From positions 1,614,038 through 1,678,037 of the forward strand of contig NZ_JACHIR010000001.1 in assembly GCF_014203355.1 (NCBI RefSeq): a DNA stretch of 64,000 nucleotides. The letters run 5' to 3'. The notes under the pieces are model-generated. The model did not search any database. It was given only the letters and a program-made list of their open reading frames with translations, and was not told the DNA's origin. This document shows, piece after piece, positions 27,343 to 35,410 of this stretch. The first letter of the stretch is position 1, and each line of letters begins with the position of its first letter. The position numbers and the translations under genes were made by a program. This DNA comes from Kutzneria kofuensis. GTDB lineage: Bacteria > Actinomycetota > Actinomycetes > Mycobacteriales > Pseudonocardiaceae.

Positions 27343-27376
27343 ACGGGCCCGCCGACGGCGTTCGGCGGGCCCGTTT
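27343..27376. terminator. Terminator between conservon and tryptophanase operon
   Basis: ACGGGCCCGCCG (27343-27354) and CGGCGGGCCCGT (27363-27374) are perfect 12-base arms with an 8-base loop, followed by TTTCGTT on the + strand. It ends the conservon and probably the convergent tryptophanase operon as well. Confidence 0.85.
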
Positions 27377-27390
27377 CGTTCGCTCGTCTC

Positions 27391-28767
27391 CTACATGGGC
27401 ACGGGTTCCATGCGGGAGTTGAAGTGCCGCAGGATCGGCGTGGTCTCCACCATGCGATAGCCGGGCACGCTTTCCGGGCGCTTGGCGATGGCCGCGAGCG
27501 TCTCGGCGACGTACTCGTAGTGGCTCTGGGTGTAGACCCGCCGCGGCAGGGCCAGCCGGACCAGCTCGTACGGCGCCGGCGTGACGAGCTCGTAGTCGTC
27601 ATCGAGGGTGCCGAGGTAGAGCGAGCCGAGCTCGACGCAGCGGATGCCGCCCTCCAGGTACAGCTGGCAGGCCAGCGCGTGGCCGGGGAAACGGCCCGGC
27701 GGGATGTGCGGCAGCAGCCGGCCCGCGTTGAGGTACAGCGCGTGGATGCCGGGCGGCTGCACCACGTCGACCCCGGCCTCGTTGGCCAACCGAGCGAGGT
27801 GGGCCGCGGCGGCGGCCCGGGAACGCAGGTAGTCGGGTTCGAGGACCTCGCGCAACCCCTGGGCCAGCCTGTCGAGTTCGTGCCCGGCCAGGCCGCCGTA
27901 GGTGCGGAATCCCTCGGTGGCGGTGAGGATCAGCTCGCAGCGCGAGGCCACCTCCGGGTCGTGCATCGCCAGGAACGCGCCCATCGGGGCGATGCCGTCC
28001 TTCTTCAGGCTGGCCACGCACCCGTCGGCCAGCCGGAACGCGCGCTTGGCCACCTCGGTCGGGCTGACGTCGGCGTACCCGGGCTCGCGCTGGGTCACCA
28101 GCCACGCGTTCTCCGCGAAGCGGGCGGCGTCCAGCAGGAACGGCACCCCGCTGCGCCGGCAGATCGCGGCGGCCGCCTCGATGTTGGCCATCGACACCGG
28201 CTGCCCCGCGCCGCCGTTGTTGGTGATCGTCATGATCACGAAGCCGACCCGGTCGCCCTCCGGCCCGGTGAGCGTCTGCTCGAGGGCACGCAGGTCGATG
28301 TTGCCCTTGAACGGCGCCTGGCTGTCCAGGTCGGCCGCCTCCGGGCACGGCAGGTCACGCGCCTCGCAGCGCAACAGCTCGACGTTCGCCCGGGTGGTGT
28401 CGAAGTGAGTGTTGCTCAGGGTGATCTGGCCCGGCTCCAGCAGCGCGCCGAACAGGATGCGCTCCGCGGCCCGGCCCTGGTGCGCCGGGAAGATGTGCGG
28501 GAACCCGGTCAGTTCGCTGAGCACCCCGTGGAACCGGTAGAAGGAGCGGGCGCCCGCGTACGACTCGTCGCCCATGCTCGCCGCGGCCTCCTGCGCGGTG
28601 GAGACCGCGCCGGTGCCCGAGTCCGACATCAGGTCGATGGTGACCTCGTCGGCCCTGAGATTGAAGGCGTTGTACCCCGCCCGGGACAACGACCGCTCAC
28701 GATCCTCCCGTGTGGTCAGCGGGATGGGTTCCACGACCTTGATCCGGTACGGCTCCATGATCGTCAT
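27391..28767 (-). CDS. Tryptophanase-family beta-eliminating lyase
   Basis: A 458-residue PLP enzyme of the tryptophanase / tyrosine phenol-lyase family. The PLP lysine is in CVASLKKDGIAPMGA; substrate and cofactor contacts appear in HQGRAAERILFG, TNNGGAGQPVS and DAARFAENAW. The fold class splits tryptophan to indole, pyruvate and ammonia. Placed directly after a DMATS-type prenyltransferase, it probably works on prenylated tryptophan and releases a prenylindole, as shown for the IptA/IptB pair of Streptomyces. The ATG at 28767 with GGAAGG 7 bases upstream is preferred over a GTG 15 bases earlier. Confidence 0.88.
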   Translation of the reverse strand: MTIMEPYRIKVVEPIPLTTREDRERSLSRAGYNAFNLRADEVTIDLMSDSGTGAVSTAQEAAASMGDESYAGARSFYRFHGVLSELTGFPHIFPAHQGRAAERILFGALLEPGQITLSNTHFDTTRANVELLRCEARDLPCPEAADLDSQAPFKGNIDLRALEQTLTGPEGDRVGFVIMTITNNGGAGQPVSMANIEAAAAICRRSGVPFLLDAARFAENAWLVTQREPGYADVSPTEVAKRAFRLADGCVASLKKDGIAPMGAFLAMHDPEVASRCELILTATEGFRTYGGLAGHELDRLAQGLREVLEPDYLRSRAAAAAHLARLANEAGVDVVQPPGIHALYLNAGRLLPHIPPGRFPGHALACQLYLEGGIRCVELGSLYLGTLDDDYELVTPAPYELVRLALPRRVYTQSHYEYVAETLAAIAKRPESVPGYRMVETTPILRHFNSRMEPVPM

Positions 28768-28784
28768 GGGATGACCTTCCACCT

Positions 28785-29906
28785 CTACTGGACTTTCACT
28801 TGCGGCAGTTGGGCGGATGCGCTCCCGCGCGACCGCGGCGGCATGGTCGCGTACGCCTCCGACGACAGGTACACGGTGATGCCGGACTGCACCGGTCCCA
28901 GGCGCAGGGACACGTAGGCGAGCAGTCCTACGCCGTCGTCCAGGCGCCGCGACGTGACGGCGGCGAGAGCACGGTGCAGGAGCGTCGGATCCATGCCGTG
29001 CCGCTCCATCAGGACCAGGACACGCTCCAGCGCCGAACGGTCGTCCGACACCAGGTCCCGGATCGGCATGTAGAGGGAGTAGTTGTTCGGCACGCTCGCG
29101 TTCGCGCCGACGAAGGAATAGCTGGACAGGGCCGGCAGGCCGGTCAGCACTCGGTCGCCGGCGCCGCCGATCGCCGAATAGAAGTCGCGGACCCGGTCCA
29201 GCGCGATGCCCGGCACCCCGGCCGCGGCCCGTTCCACCACCGGCAACCCGGCGTCGTGATGCGAGACGTAGACCTTCACCCGCGATTGCGGGCGGGTGTG
29301 CAGATCGAGCGCGAAGAAGGTGAGCCTGTCGAGGCCGTCCCGAGTCGCCGCGCGGTCACTGACCAGCCCGTACGCGTCCGCGAACCCCAAACGTGACAGA
29401 GCCTCGGACACCAGCGCCGGCGCATGTTCCTCGCCGAGCGCCGCCGGGTTGAAGTACACCTTGAAATCCGGCGCAGCGCCGCGCCTGAATATCACCGAAT
29501 ACCATATTCCGAACCGGCCGCACGGCTCGTCCGGAACAAACAGCCCCCATATTTCACGGAACTGCTCCAGCGACAGCCCGAAACGCTCGGCAAGCGCGTC
29601 GAGAACGCGGAGCGCGACGCGATTGTTGGCATGCACACCCGAACCGTCCGCGATGGGTTCGACGAGCATGCGGAGCACGGGTGAGCCATCCTCGTCAAGG
29701 GCAATGGAGAATTCGAGCGGCGTCAGGTCGTCGGAGACGTGCGAGGCCCAGATCGGCGGCGCGGCCAGCGTACGCTCGCCCAAGTCACCGAGTAACAGTG
29801 TGAGAATGCTCACTGGCTCGTCGGCGTCGGCCAGTCCGACCGCCGCACAGAGATTGCGCAACTGGACACTTGCGTGCTCGCGTAACGAAAGGGACCGCAT
29901 CATCAT
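28785..29906 (-). CDS. DMATS-type indole prenyltransferase
   Basis: A 373-residue aromatic prenyltransferase of the dimethylallyltryptophan synthase (ABBA fold) family. Conserved phosphate-binding tyrosines and basic residues appear in GIWYSVIFRRG, FKVYFNPAALGEE, RVKVYVSHHDAG and SLYMPIRDL, and in the C-terminal LLAYVSLRLG and ITVYLSSEAY. Bacterial members attach dimethylallyl to C5, C6 or C7 of tryptophan. The tryptophanase gene follows after 17 bases. The ATG at 29906 has GGAG 5 bases upstream; two further ATGs follow directly. No flavin monooxygenase completes the cluster as in S. coelicolor. Confidence 0.88.
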   Translation of the reverse strand: MMMRSLSLREHASVQLRNLCAAVGLADADEPVSILTLLLGDLGERTLAAPPIWASHVSDDLTPLEFSIALDEDGSPVLRMLVEPIADGSGVHANNRVALRVLDALAERFGLSLEQFREIWGLFVPDEPCGRFGIWYSVIFRRGAAPDFKVYFNPAALGEEHAPALVSEALSRLGFADAYGLVSDRAATRDGLDRLTFFALDLHTRPQSRVKVYVSHHDAGLPVVERAAAGVPGIALDRVRDFYSAIGGAGDRVLTGLPALSSYSFVGANASVPNNYSLYMPIRDLVSDDRSALERVLVLMERHGMDPTLLHRALAAVTSRRLDDGVGLLAYVSLRLGPVQSGITVYLSSEAYATMPPRSRGSASAQLPQVKVQ

Positions 29907-30652
29907 GTGGACTCCGATGCCCTCGACACAACAATCACCCGTCCGACCCCCGCAAGCCGCCGAGAAATTTACACAGCACCCCCCGACCCGCATACCGCCT
30001 GTCCGGCGATTGCACGCTCAACTTTCCATAACCGAGCGCAGTTGGCACCCCCATTGTGACAATGTCAACAGAAGACGCGCGAATCCTTCTGCGCCCTGTT
30101 TTCGCACTTCACCCGGGGTGCCGCCGCGCAGCGGAGGTAGAATCACCCGTTCGCGGAAATGAAACCTGCTACAATCTCGCGGTCACAACCGGGCCGAGTG
30201 CACAGTGGACAATGTCAACCAGCGGTCGGCGCGGCCGGGCGTGCCGACCCGTGTGGACATCCGACCACTCCCGTCGGCACGGGCTCAGCCGAGGCCGGCC
30301 CCCGCGCGTCGACCCAGCCGGCGCCGGGTGATACCCAGCTTCCGCGGGGCCTTCGCGGCGTGCGTCTCGACCGTACACCCGCCGACGAACCTGGTGTGTG
30401 CGATCTGCGGTGTGGTCAATCCCGCCGCCCGATCCGGTATTCGATCCGAAGTCGACGATATCCGCGCACCGTGGGTTCACCGCGACTCCCCCTGTGGTAT
30501 TCGGTGGCCGGCAACGCGGCCTGCCAGCCCTCCGTTCCGCATTCCACGGTTTCACTCCGACGAAGTCCACACCGATCACCCGCCGCCAGTTGCTCGCCCC
30601 ACCAGCCTCGCGGCGCGCCGATGGTCCCAGGCCTGTCGTCCACTCGGTACCG
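29907..30652. other. 750-base gene-free region upstream of the prenyltransferase
   Basis: No open frame here looks like a gene. It contains two copies of GACAATGTCAAC (30058-30069 and 30208-30219), 150 bases apart, the first forming the palindrome CATTGT-G-ACAATG (30052-30064). It probably holds the promoter and operators of the prenyltransferase operon. Confidence 0.5.
30052..30064. promoter_or_regulatory. CATTGT-G-ACAATG palindrome upstream of prenyltransferase
   Basis: A perfect dyad with 6-base arms about 150 bases before the prenyltransferase start. Its right half (GACAATGTCAAC) recurs at 30208-30219. Two matched sites suggest cooperative binding by a regulator that is not encoded nearby. 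Confidence 0.45.
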
Positions 30653-31561
30653 TCACTCCCAGGCCGACAGTCGCAGCCGGCTCTCGAAGCGACGGTGCTC
30701 CCCCGTCACCGGATCGTCGAACTCCAGCGTCTTCGCCAGCAGCTGCAGCGGATTCGTGAAGTCGTCCAACGGTTTCTCGGTCAGCACCGGGTAGAAGTCG
30801 TCGTTGAGGATCGGCACGCCGAGGCCGGCCATGTGCAGGCGCAGCTGGTGCGTGCGGCCGGTGAGCGGGCGAAGCCGGTACCGGCCGAGGCCGTCGCGGT
30901 GCTCGACGAGCTCCACCAGGGTCTCCGCGTTCGCCGGCCCGGGGACCTCCTGAGCGACGATCACGCCTTTCTCCTTGACGATGCGGCTGCGCACCGTCGC
31001 CGGCAGGGCGAGGTCGGGGTCGTGCCGGGCGATCGCCTCGTAAGCCTTCCGCACCAAGCGATCCCGGAACATCGTCTGGTAGCGGCCGCGCACCTGAGGA
31101 CGGATCACGAACATCACCAGGCCGGCCGTGACGCGGTCCAACCGGTGCGCCGGTACGAGGTCCGGCAGGTCCAGCTCGCGGCGCAGGCGCACCAGCGCCG
31201 TCTCGGCGATGTGCTGGCCGCGCGGGATGGTGGCCAGGAAGTGGGGTTTGTCCACAACGAGCAGATCGTCGTCGCGGTGCACGATGCCGATGTCGAACGG
31301 CACCGGCGTCTCGACCGGCAGGTCCCGGTGGAACCAGATCACCCCGTCCGGCACGAACGGCGCGTCCGGCCCCAGCGGCCCGTCCGCGTCCACGATCCGG
31401 CGCTCGCGCAGCATCTGGTCGATGCGCTCGGGATCCACCCTGGGCAGCCGGAACACCAGGTGCTCGCGCAGCGTCCGCCACGGCCCCTCGGCCGGCATCC
31501 GCATCCGCACCGGGTCGAGGCCGAGGCGCTGCGGCAGCGGGGACTTGGCACGACGTCTCAT
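30653..31561 (-). CDS. RluA-family pseudouridine synthase
   Basis: A 302-residue RNA pseudouridine synthase. The catalytic motif is PAHRLDRVTAGLVMF with the invariant aspartate; motif DDDLLVVDKPHFLATIP and the C-terminal LRPLTGRTHQLRLHMAGLG are family signatures. The N-terminal 75 residues are a basic S4-like or linker region. Its RNA target (ribosomal or transfer RNA) cannot be told from the sequence. It is a single gene, separated from the RICIN gene by a terminator. Confidence 0.92.
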   Translation of the reverse strand: MRRRAKSPLPQRLGLDPVRMRMPAEGPWRTLREHLVFRLPRVDPERIDQMLRERRIVDADGPLGPDAPFVPDGVIWFHRDLPVETPVPFDIGIVHRDDDLLVVDKPHFLATIPRGQHIAETALVRLRRELDLPDLVPAHRLDRVTAGLVMFVIRPQVRGRYQTMFRDRLVRKAYEAIARHDPDLALPATVRSRIVKEKGVIVAQEVPGPANAETLVELVEHRDGLGRYRLRPLTGRTHQLRLHMAGLGVPILNDDFYPVLTEKPLDDFTNPLQLLAKTLEFDDPVTGEHRRFESRLRLSAWE

Positions 31562-31582
31562 GTCGACGCCCAGCCTACAGCG

Positions 31583-31623
31583 AAGGCCGCCTTGCCCTCG
31601 TTCGACGAGAGCAAGGCGGCCTT
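31583..31623. terminator. Terminator after the RICIN/beta-helix gene
   Basis: AAGGCCGCCTTGC (31583-31595) and GCAAGGCGGCCTT (31611-31623) are perfect 13-base arms, extended inward by CTCG/CGAG. It lies 30 bases past the RICIN gene stop and before the pseudouridine synthase start. No T-run follows. Confidence 0.8.
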
Positions 31624-31652
31624 GGTTGCGCTACCGCGGGTCGGTCACCCGG

Positions 31653-33851
31653 TCACGGGTAGCTGACGATGTCCACCGGGGTGGTGTTGGTCGGGGTCTT
31701 CGCACCGGTGTCGTTGATGACATGGGTGATGGACCCGTTGTTGCCCAGCGAGATGTCCAGGATGTCGTGGAACCGGACGTTGCCGTTCTGCGGCGCCTCG
31801 AACGCGTGGTAGTTGACCACGCTTGGGTTGGCGCTGAAGTAGGCGTACACGCCCATGCCCCACGCCTCGTGACTCGTGACGTTCGCCCCCACCTTGTAGG
31901 ACGCGTAGCCCTGGGTGGAGCCGTTCATGTACGCGCTCTGGTTGGGCACGTCGTAGGGCATCTCGCTCTGGTAGAAGATCGTCCGGCCGCCGTTGCCGTT
32001 CCAGATCACCTGGTACTGCTGGTAGTGCTCGGCGAACAGGCCGTAGGCGGTGACGTTGTTGCCGTTGACGACCAGGCCGTTGGCGCCGGTGTTGGTGTTC
32101 CAGCCCGCGGTGCCGTTGTTGTCGTCGTGGTCGGCCCGCCAGATCCAGGTGTCGTCGGTGATCACGTTGTTGCTGTTGATGACCAGCGACTTGCTGGCCT
32201 TGCCGACGGTCGCGCCGCCGAGCCGGAAGTGCACGTCGGACAGCACGGTCGGGTCGGCGGAGTGGTCCGCGGTCGAGCCGGTCGGGCCGACCTGCACCAG
32301 CTGCGCCGAGTTGGTGGTGCCGGCGTCGATCAGCAGGCCCGCGATCTTCACGCCGTTGACGTCGCCGACCGAGATGGCGGTGATGCCGTTGTCCGGCACG
32401 AAGGTCGCGATGCCGAGGCCCAGCACCACGGTGTCGGGCCGGGTCACGTTCAGCGTCTGGTTGAGGTGGTAGATGCCCGGCGTGACGAGCAGGTTCTTGC
32501 CGGCCGACAGCGCCGCGTTGATCGTCGACGCGGTGTCACCCGGCTTGACGATGTAGAAGCCGCTGATCGGCAGCGAGGTGCCGGCCGGGTTGCCGTTGGC
32601 CCAGGTGGTGCCCGAGCTGTTGGTTCGCAGCGACGGCACGAACACGCTGTAGTTGCCGTTGTTGTCGATGTACAGGTACGGCTTCTCGGCGATCACCGGC
32701 GTGGTGTTCAGCGTGGTGTACGGCGGGCTGGGGAAGGTGTTGCCGGGCGCGCCCTGCACGCCGGAGAACACCATGTTCCAGTTGGAGCCGGCCCAGCTGC
32801 CGATGGTGTCGTTGCGGGACAGCCACTGCTGCTGCGAGCCGGACTGCACCTGGCCGGTGACCCGGGAGTCGGCCAGGAAGCCGCCGGAGGACCAGCCGTT
32901 GTCGTCCAGCTTCAGGTTGCCGTTGACCTGCACCCGGCGCAGCGGGTCGGCCTGGGACACGGCCCAGGTGTTGGTGCCGCCGGGCGGGTTGATGGTCAGG
33001 CCCTCGGCGTCACGCCAGAAGTTGCACGTGGCGTTGCCGCCCATCCAGTCGGCCTCCACGTGCACCTGGCCGTTGATGGTGACCTGGCCCGGGGTCAGGC
33101 CGAGGCCGGCGACCTCCTCGTAGAAGCCGACGTTGGCGTCCACGTTGTAGGTGCCGGGCTTGAACAGCAGCGCGAAGCGGCCGCTGCCGAACTGCGCCCG
33201 CTCCTGCTGGCTGAACACCGAGTTGAGCTTGCTCTGGATCTGCGACGCCGACATGGAGGTGTCGAACACCGTCACGTTCGGCCCGAAGTCCGGGGTGCCG
33301 GGCGGCGGCGGGGGCGGCGGCGTGGTGCCGCCACCGCTGAGCGAGAACGACTGCGCGGCGGTGCCGTTGCAGGTGTACTGCTGCAGCTGCACGCTGTCGT
33401 TCGTGGACGCGCCGGGCACGTCGAGGCACTTGCCGCTGTTGCGGCTGACGAAGTGGTAGTTGCCGTTGCCCTCGTCCACCGCCTGCCACTGCTGGTTGGC
33501 GCCGCCGCCGTAGGTCCACAGGTGGATCGGCGCGGAGTCCGCGGTCGACACGTCGCTGACGTCCCAGACCTGGGCGGTCGCGCTCGCGGCGCCGATCTGG
33601 AAGTAGCCGGAGTCGGTGGCGGTGAACGTCCACGACTGGGCGGCGGTGCCGTTGCAGGTGTACTGCTGCACGGCAGTGTCGTTGGCGGTGGCGGCGGAGC
33701 GCGCGTCGACGCACTTGCCGCTGCCGACGTTGGTGACGGTGTAGGTGCCGGGCGACACCGCGGCGCTGGCCGCCGGCGCCAGGATGGTGAATGCGGTCGC
33801 GGACAGGGTCACGACCGCCGCCGCGAGCGCGACGGTACGCACAGGGGTCAC
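31653..33851 (-). CDS. Secreted RICIN-lectin and right-handed beta-helix protein
   Basis: A 732-residue exported protein. A signal peptide covers residues 1-30 (VALAAAVVTLSATAFTILAPAASA). Residues 33-165 form a RICIN beta-trefoil with SGKCVDARS, AAQSWTF and NQQWQAV repeats. A proline linker follows, then about 500 residues resembling actinomycete beta-helix proteins, often labelled adenylyl cyclase or GH55-like without proof (GGFLADSRVTG, DDTWIWRADHDD). It probably binds and may cleave a plant or microbial polysaccharide. The GTG at 33851 has GGAGG 5 bases upstream. The promoter at 33910-33938 fits. Confidence 0.85.
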   Translation of the reverse strand: MTPVRTVALAAAVVTLSATAFTILAPAASAAVSPGTYTVTNVGSGKCVDARSAATANDTAVQQYTCNGTAAQSWTFTATDSGYFQIGAASATAQVWDVSDVSTADSAPIHLWTYGGGANQQWQAVDEGNGNYHFVSRNSGKCLDVPGASTNDSVQLQQYTCNGTAAQSFSLSGGGTTPPPPPPPGTPDFGPNVTVFDTSMSASQIQSKLNSVFSQQERAQFGSGRFALLFKPGTYNVDANVGFYEEVAGLGLTPGQVTINGQVHVEADWMGGNATCNFWRDAEGLTINPPGGTNTWAVSQADPLRRVQVNGNLKLDDNGWSSGGFLADSRVTGQVQSGSQQQWLSRNDTIGSWAGSNWNMVFSGVQGAPGNTFPSPPYTTLNTTPVIAEKPYLYIDNNGNYSVFVPSLRTNSSGTTWANGNPAGTSLPISGFYIVKPGDTASTINAALSAGKNLLVTPGIYHLNQTLNVTRPDTVVLGLGIATFVPDNGITAISVGDVNGVKIAGLLIDAGTTNSAQLVQVGPTGSTADHSADPTVLSDVHFRLGGATVGKASKSLVINSNNVITDDTWIWRADHDDNNGTAGWNTNTGANGLVVNGNNVTAYGLFAEHYQQYQVIWNGNGGRTIFYQSEMPYDVPNQSAYMNGSTQGYASYKVGANVTSHEAWGMGVYAYFSANPSVVNYHAFEAPQNGNVRFHDILDISLGNNGSITHVINDTGAKTPTNTTPVDIVSYP

Positions 33852-33909
33852 AGGGCCCTCCTGCTTCGCTGGGAGAGGACAGGTCTGAGTGGCGGCCCCG
33901 ACGAGCCGA

Positions 33910-33938
33910 ATGTTATGGGGGTCACAGGGGAGCGTCAA
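33910..33938 (-). promoter_or_regulatory. Promoter of the RICIN/beta-helix gene
   Basis: On the minus strand TTGACG (33933-33938) and TAACAT (33910-33915) stand 17 bases apart, close to the vegetative consensus. About 60 bases of leader follow before the GTG at 33851, with GGAGG at the ribosome binding site. Confidence 0.6.
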
Positions 33939-33990
33939 TACACGACTTAAAATAAGACCGAGACAATCTCGCCGCGGGGATCATGCTCGC

Positions 33991-35382
33991 ATGGCGAAGA
34001 GGCGTCCGATCAGCACCGGGACCGCCGTGGCCGGGCTGGTGGCGACGCTGACGCTGGCCGCACTGGCGGTGCGGCTGCCGTCGGTCGCGCCGCTGCTGGC
34101 GGCCGCCGCCGGCTGGCTCGGCGTCGAAACCTGGCTGCGCCACCGAGTCGGGACCGCCAAGTTCCGGCACAGTCTGCACGATCGACTTCGGCGGTCACGC
34201 GCGGGGTACGCCTCGTTCCAGCGGGAGCATTCGGCTCAGCAGCCCCGAAGCGCGACGGTGCAGTTCGTGCTCGACCAACTGGACGCCGACGATGCGCCGA
34301 TCCCCGCCCTGTTGCCGTTCCGGCCCCACGCCGACCTCCGCTCGTACGCCGCGGACGAGCTGGCGGCGCAGCACAAACCGCTGCGCAAGCGCACCGCCAC
34401 CGGGCTGACGGTCGCGGCGGAGCTGTTGCGCGCCAACATGGTCTACCCGGTTCTCGCGCACGTGCCAGGGCCCAGGCCTCGATGGGCAAGGGAAATCGTC
34501 GGGGCCGTTGCGGTCTGCGCCCTGGCGGTGGCGGCGCTGGCGTGGCTGGAACAAACCTGGAACATCGAGCCGTCCACCTATCACCGGACGATCCCGTTGG
34601 CGCTCGGGCTGTCCCTGGCCTGCGTGGTGCCGCTGGCCGAGGTGGTGCTGGGAACGTCGAGTGGCCGTCGGATCCGGATCTCGGCCATCGCCGCGACGCC
34701 GCTCGCGTTCATGGCGTGCTGGACGATCCGCACGTCGTGGGACACGAGTTGGTGGCAGCCGGCGTTCGGCGCTCGCGAATGGCTCGTCGTGTCAACGATT
34801 GCCGTCGTATCGCTCGGTGTTGTCGTTGCGACGTCATCGACGCGCGGCCGCAACCGCCTGTCGCCGCGACGCATCACACAGCTGTCCTGGCTGTCCATCG
34901 CCTCGATCGGCGCCATCGGGCTGGGACTGCTCACGCCGGTGCTCGCCGGCCCGTCGCCGCTGCCGGAGTTCCGGCAGGTGTCGGCGTGCTCCCTGCTGTC
35001 CCACGAGGCGCTGACCCGGATCTCGCCGAACATCGACGACGGGCCGGCCGTCACGTTCACCGAGGCGACCGTGAACGGCTGCGAGTGGTGGCAGGGGCAC
35101 GGACCGCTGCCGATCGAGTTCGTCGCCGTCGACGCGTACGTCGGCAGCGGCGACATCGACCAGTCGGTGAAGGAGTTCGCGCTGGCCACGACCGTCCTCG
35201 CCGGCGCGCCGCGCCCCATCACGGGGCCGTGTGAGCAGGGCAGCGAGATCGTCACCGGCCGCGGCGTCGAGGTGGTGCTGCGCTGCGGCAACCTCGTGCT
35301 GTCGGTGTTCAGCTCGGCCGCCGACCCGCGGCTGGCCGAGCGACTCGCCGAGGAGGCCGCGCGCGTGGCAACCGCGCGTTGA
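33991..35382 (+). CDS. Membrane protein with DUF3558-like C-terminal domain
   Basis: A 463-residue protein of unknown function. Two hydrophobic helices lie at residues 8-40, then a basic cytoplasmic part of about 130 residues, then four or five more membrane segments (EIVGAVAVCALAVAALAWL; IPLALGLSLACVVPLAEVVL; WLVVSTIAVVSLGVVVA; IGAIGLGLLTPVL). The last 130 residues resemble DUF3558, with the paired cysteines of VSACSLLSHEALTRI and NGCEWWQG, as in actinomycete lipoproteins, but here tethered by the membrane domain. It is divergent from the RICIN gene. The nuclease-helicase gene starts 28 bases downstream. Confidence 0.7.
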   Translation: MAKRRPISTGTAVAGLVATLTLAALAVRLPSVAPLLAAAAGWLGVETWLRHRVGTAKFRHSLHDRLRRSRAGYASFQREHSAQQPRSATVQFVLDQLDADDAPIPALLPFRPHADLRSYAADELAAQHKPLRKRTATGLTVAAELLRANMVYPVLAHVPGPRPRWAREIVGAVAVCALAVAALAWLEQTWNIEPSTYHRTIPLALGLSLACVVPLAEVVLGTSSGRRIRISAIAATPLAFMACWTIRTSWDTSWWQPAFGAREWLVVSTIAVVSLGVVVATSSTRGRNRLSPRRITQLSWLSIASIGAIGLGLLTPVLAGPSPLPEFRQVSACSLLSHEALTRISPNIDDGPAVTFTEATVNGCEWWQGHGPLPIEFVAVDAYVGSGDIDQSVKEFALATTVLAGAPRPITGPCEQGSEIVTGRGVEVVLRCGNLVLSVFSSAADPRLAERLAEEAARVATAR

Positions 35383-35410
35383 TCTTTCCCTGTGGAAGAC
35401 TGTGCCGGCG

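Noticed and set aside
31128..33950. A 940-codon open frame on the + strand opposite the RICIN and pseudouridine synthase genes.
   Set aside because: Composition (valine, glycine, arginine, histidine) is that of an antisense frame in GC-rich DNA, and the minus-strand genes have a signal peptide, promoter and clear domains.
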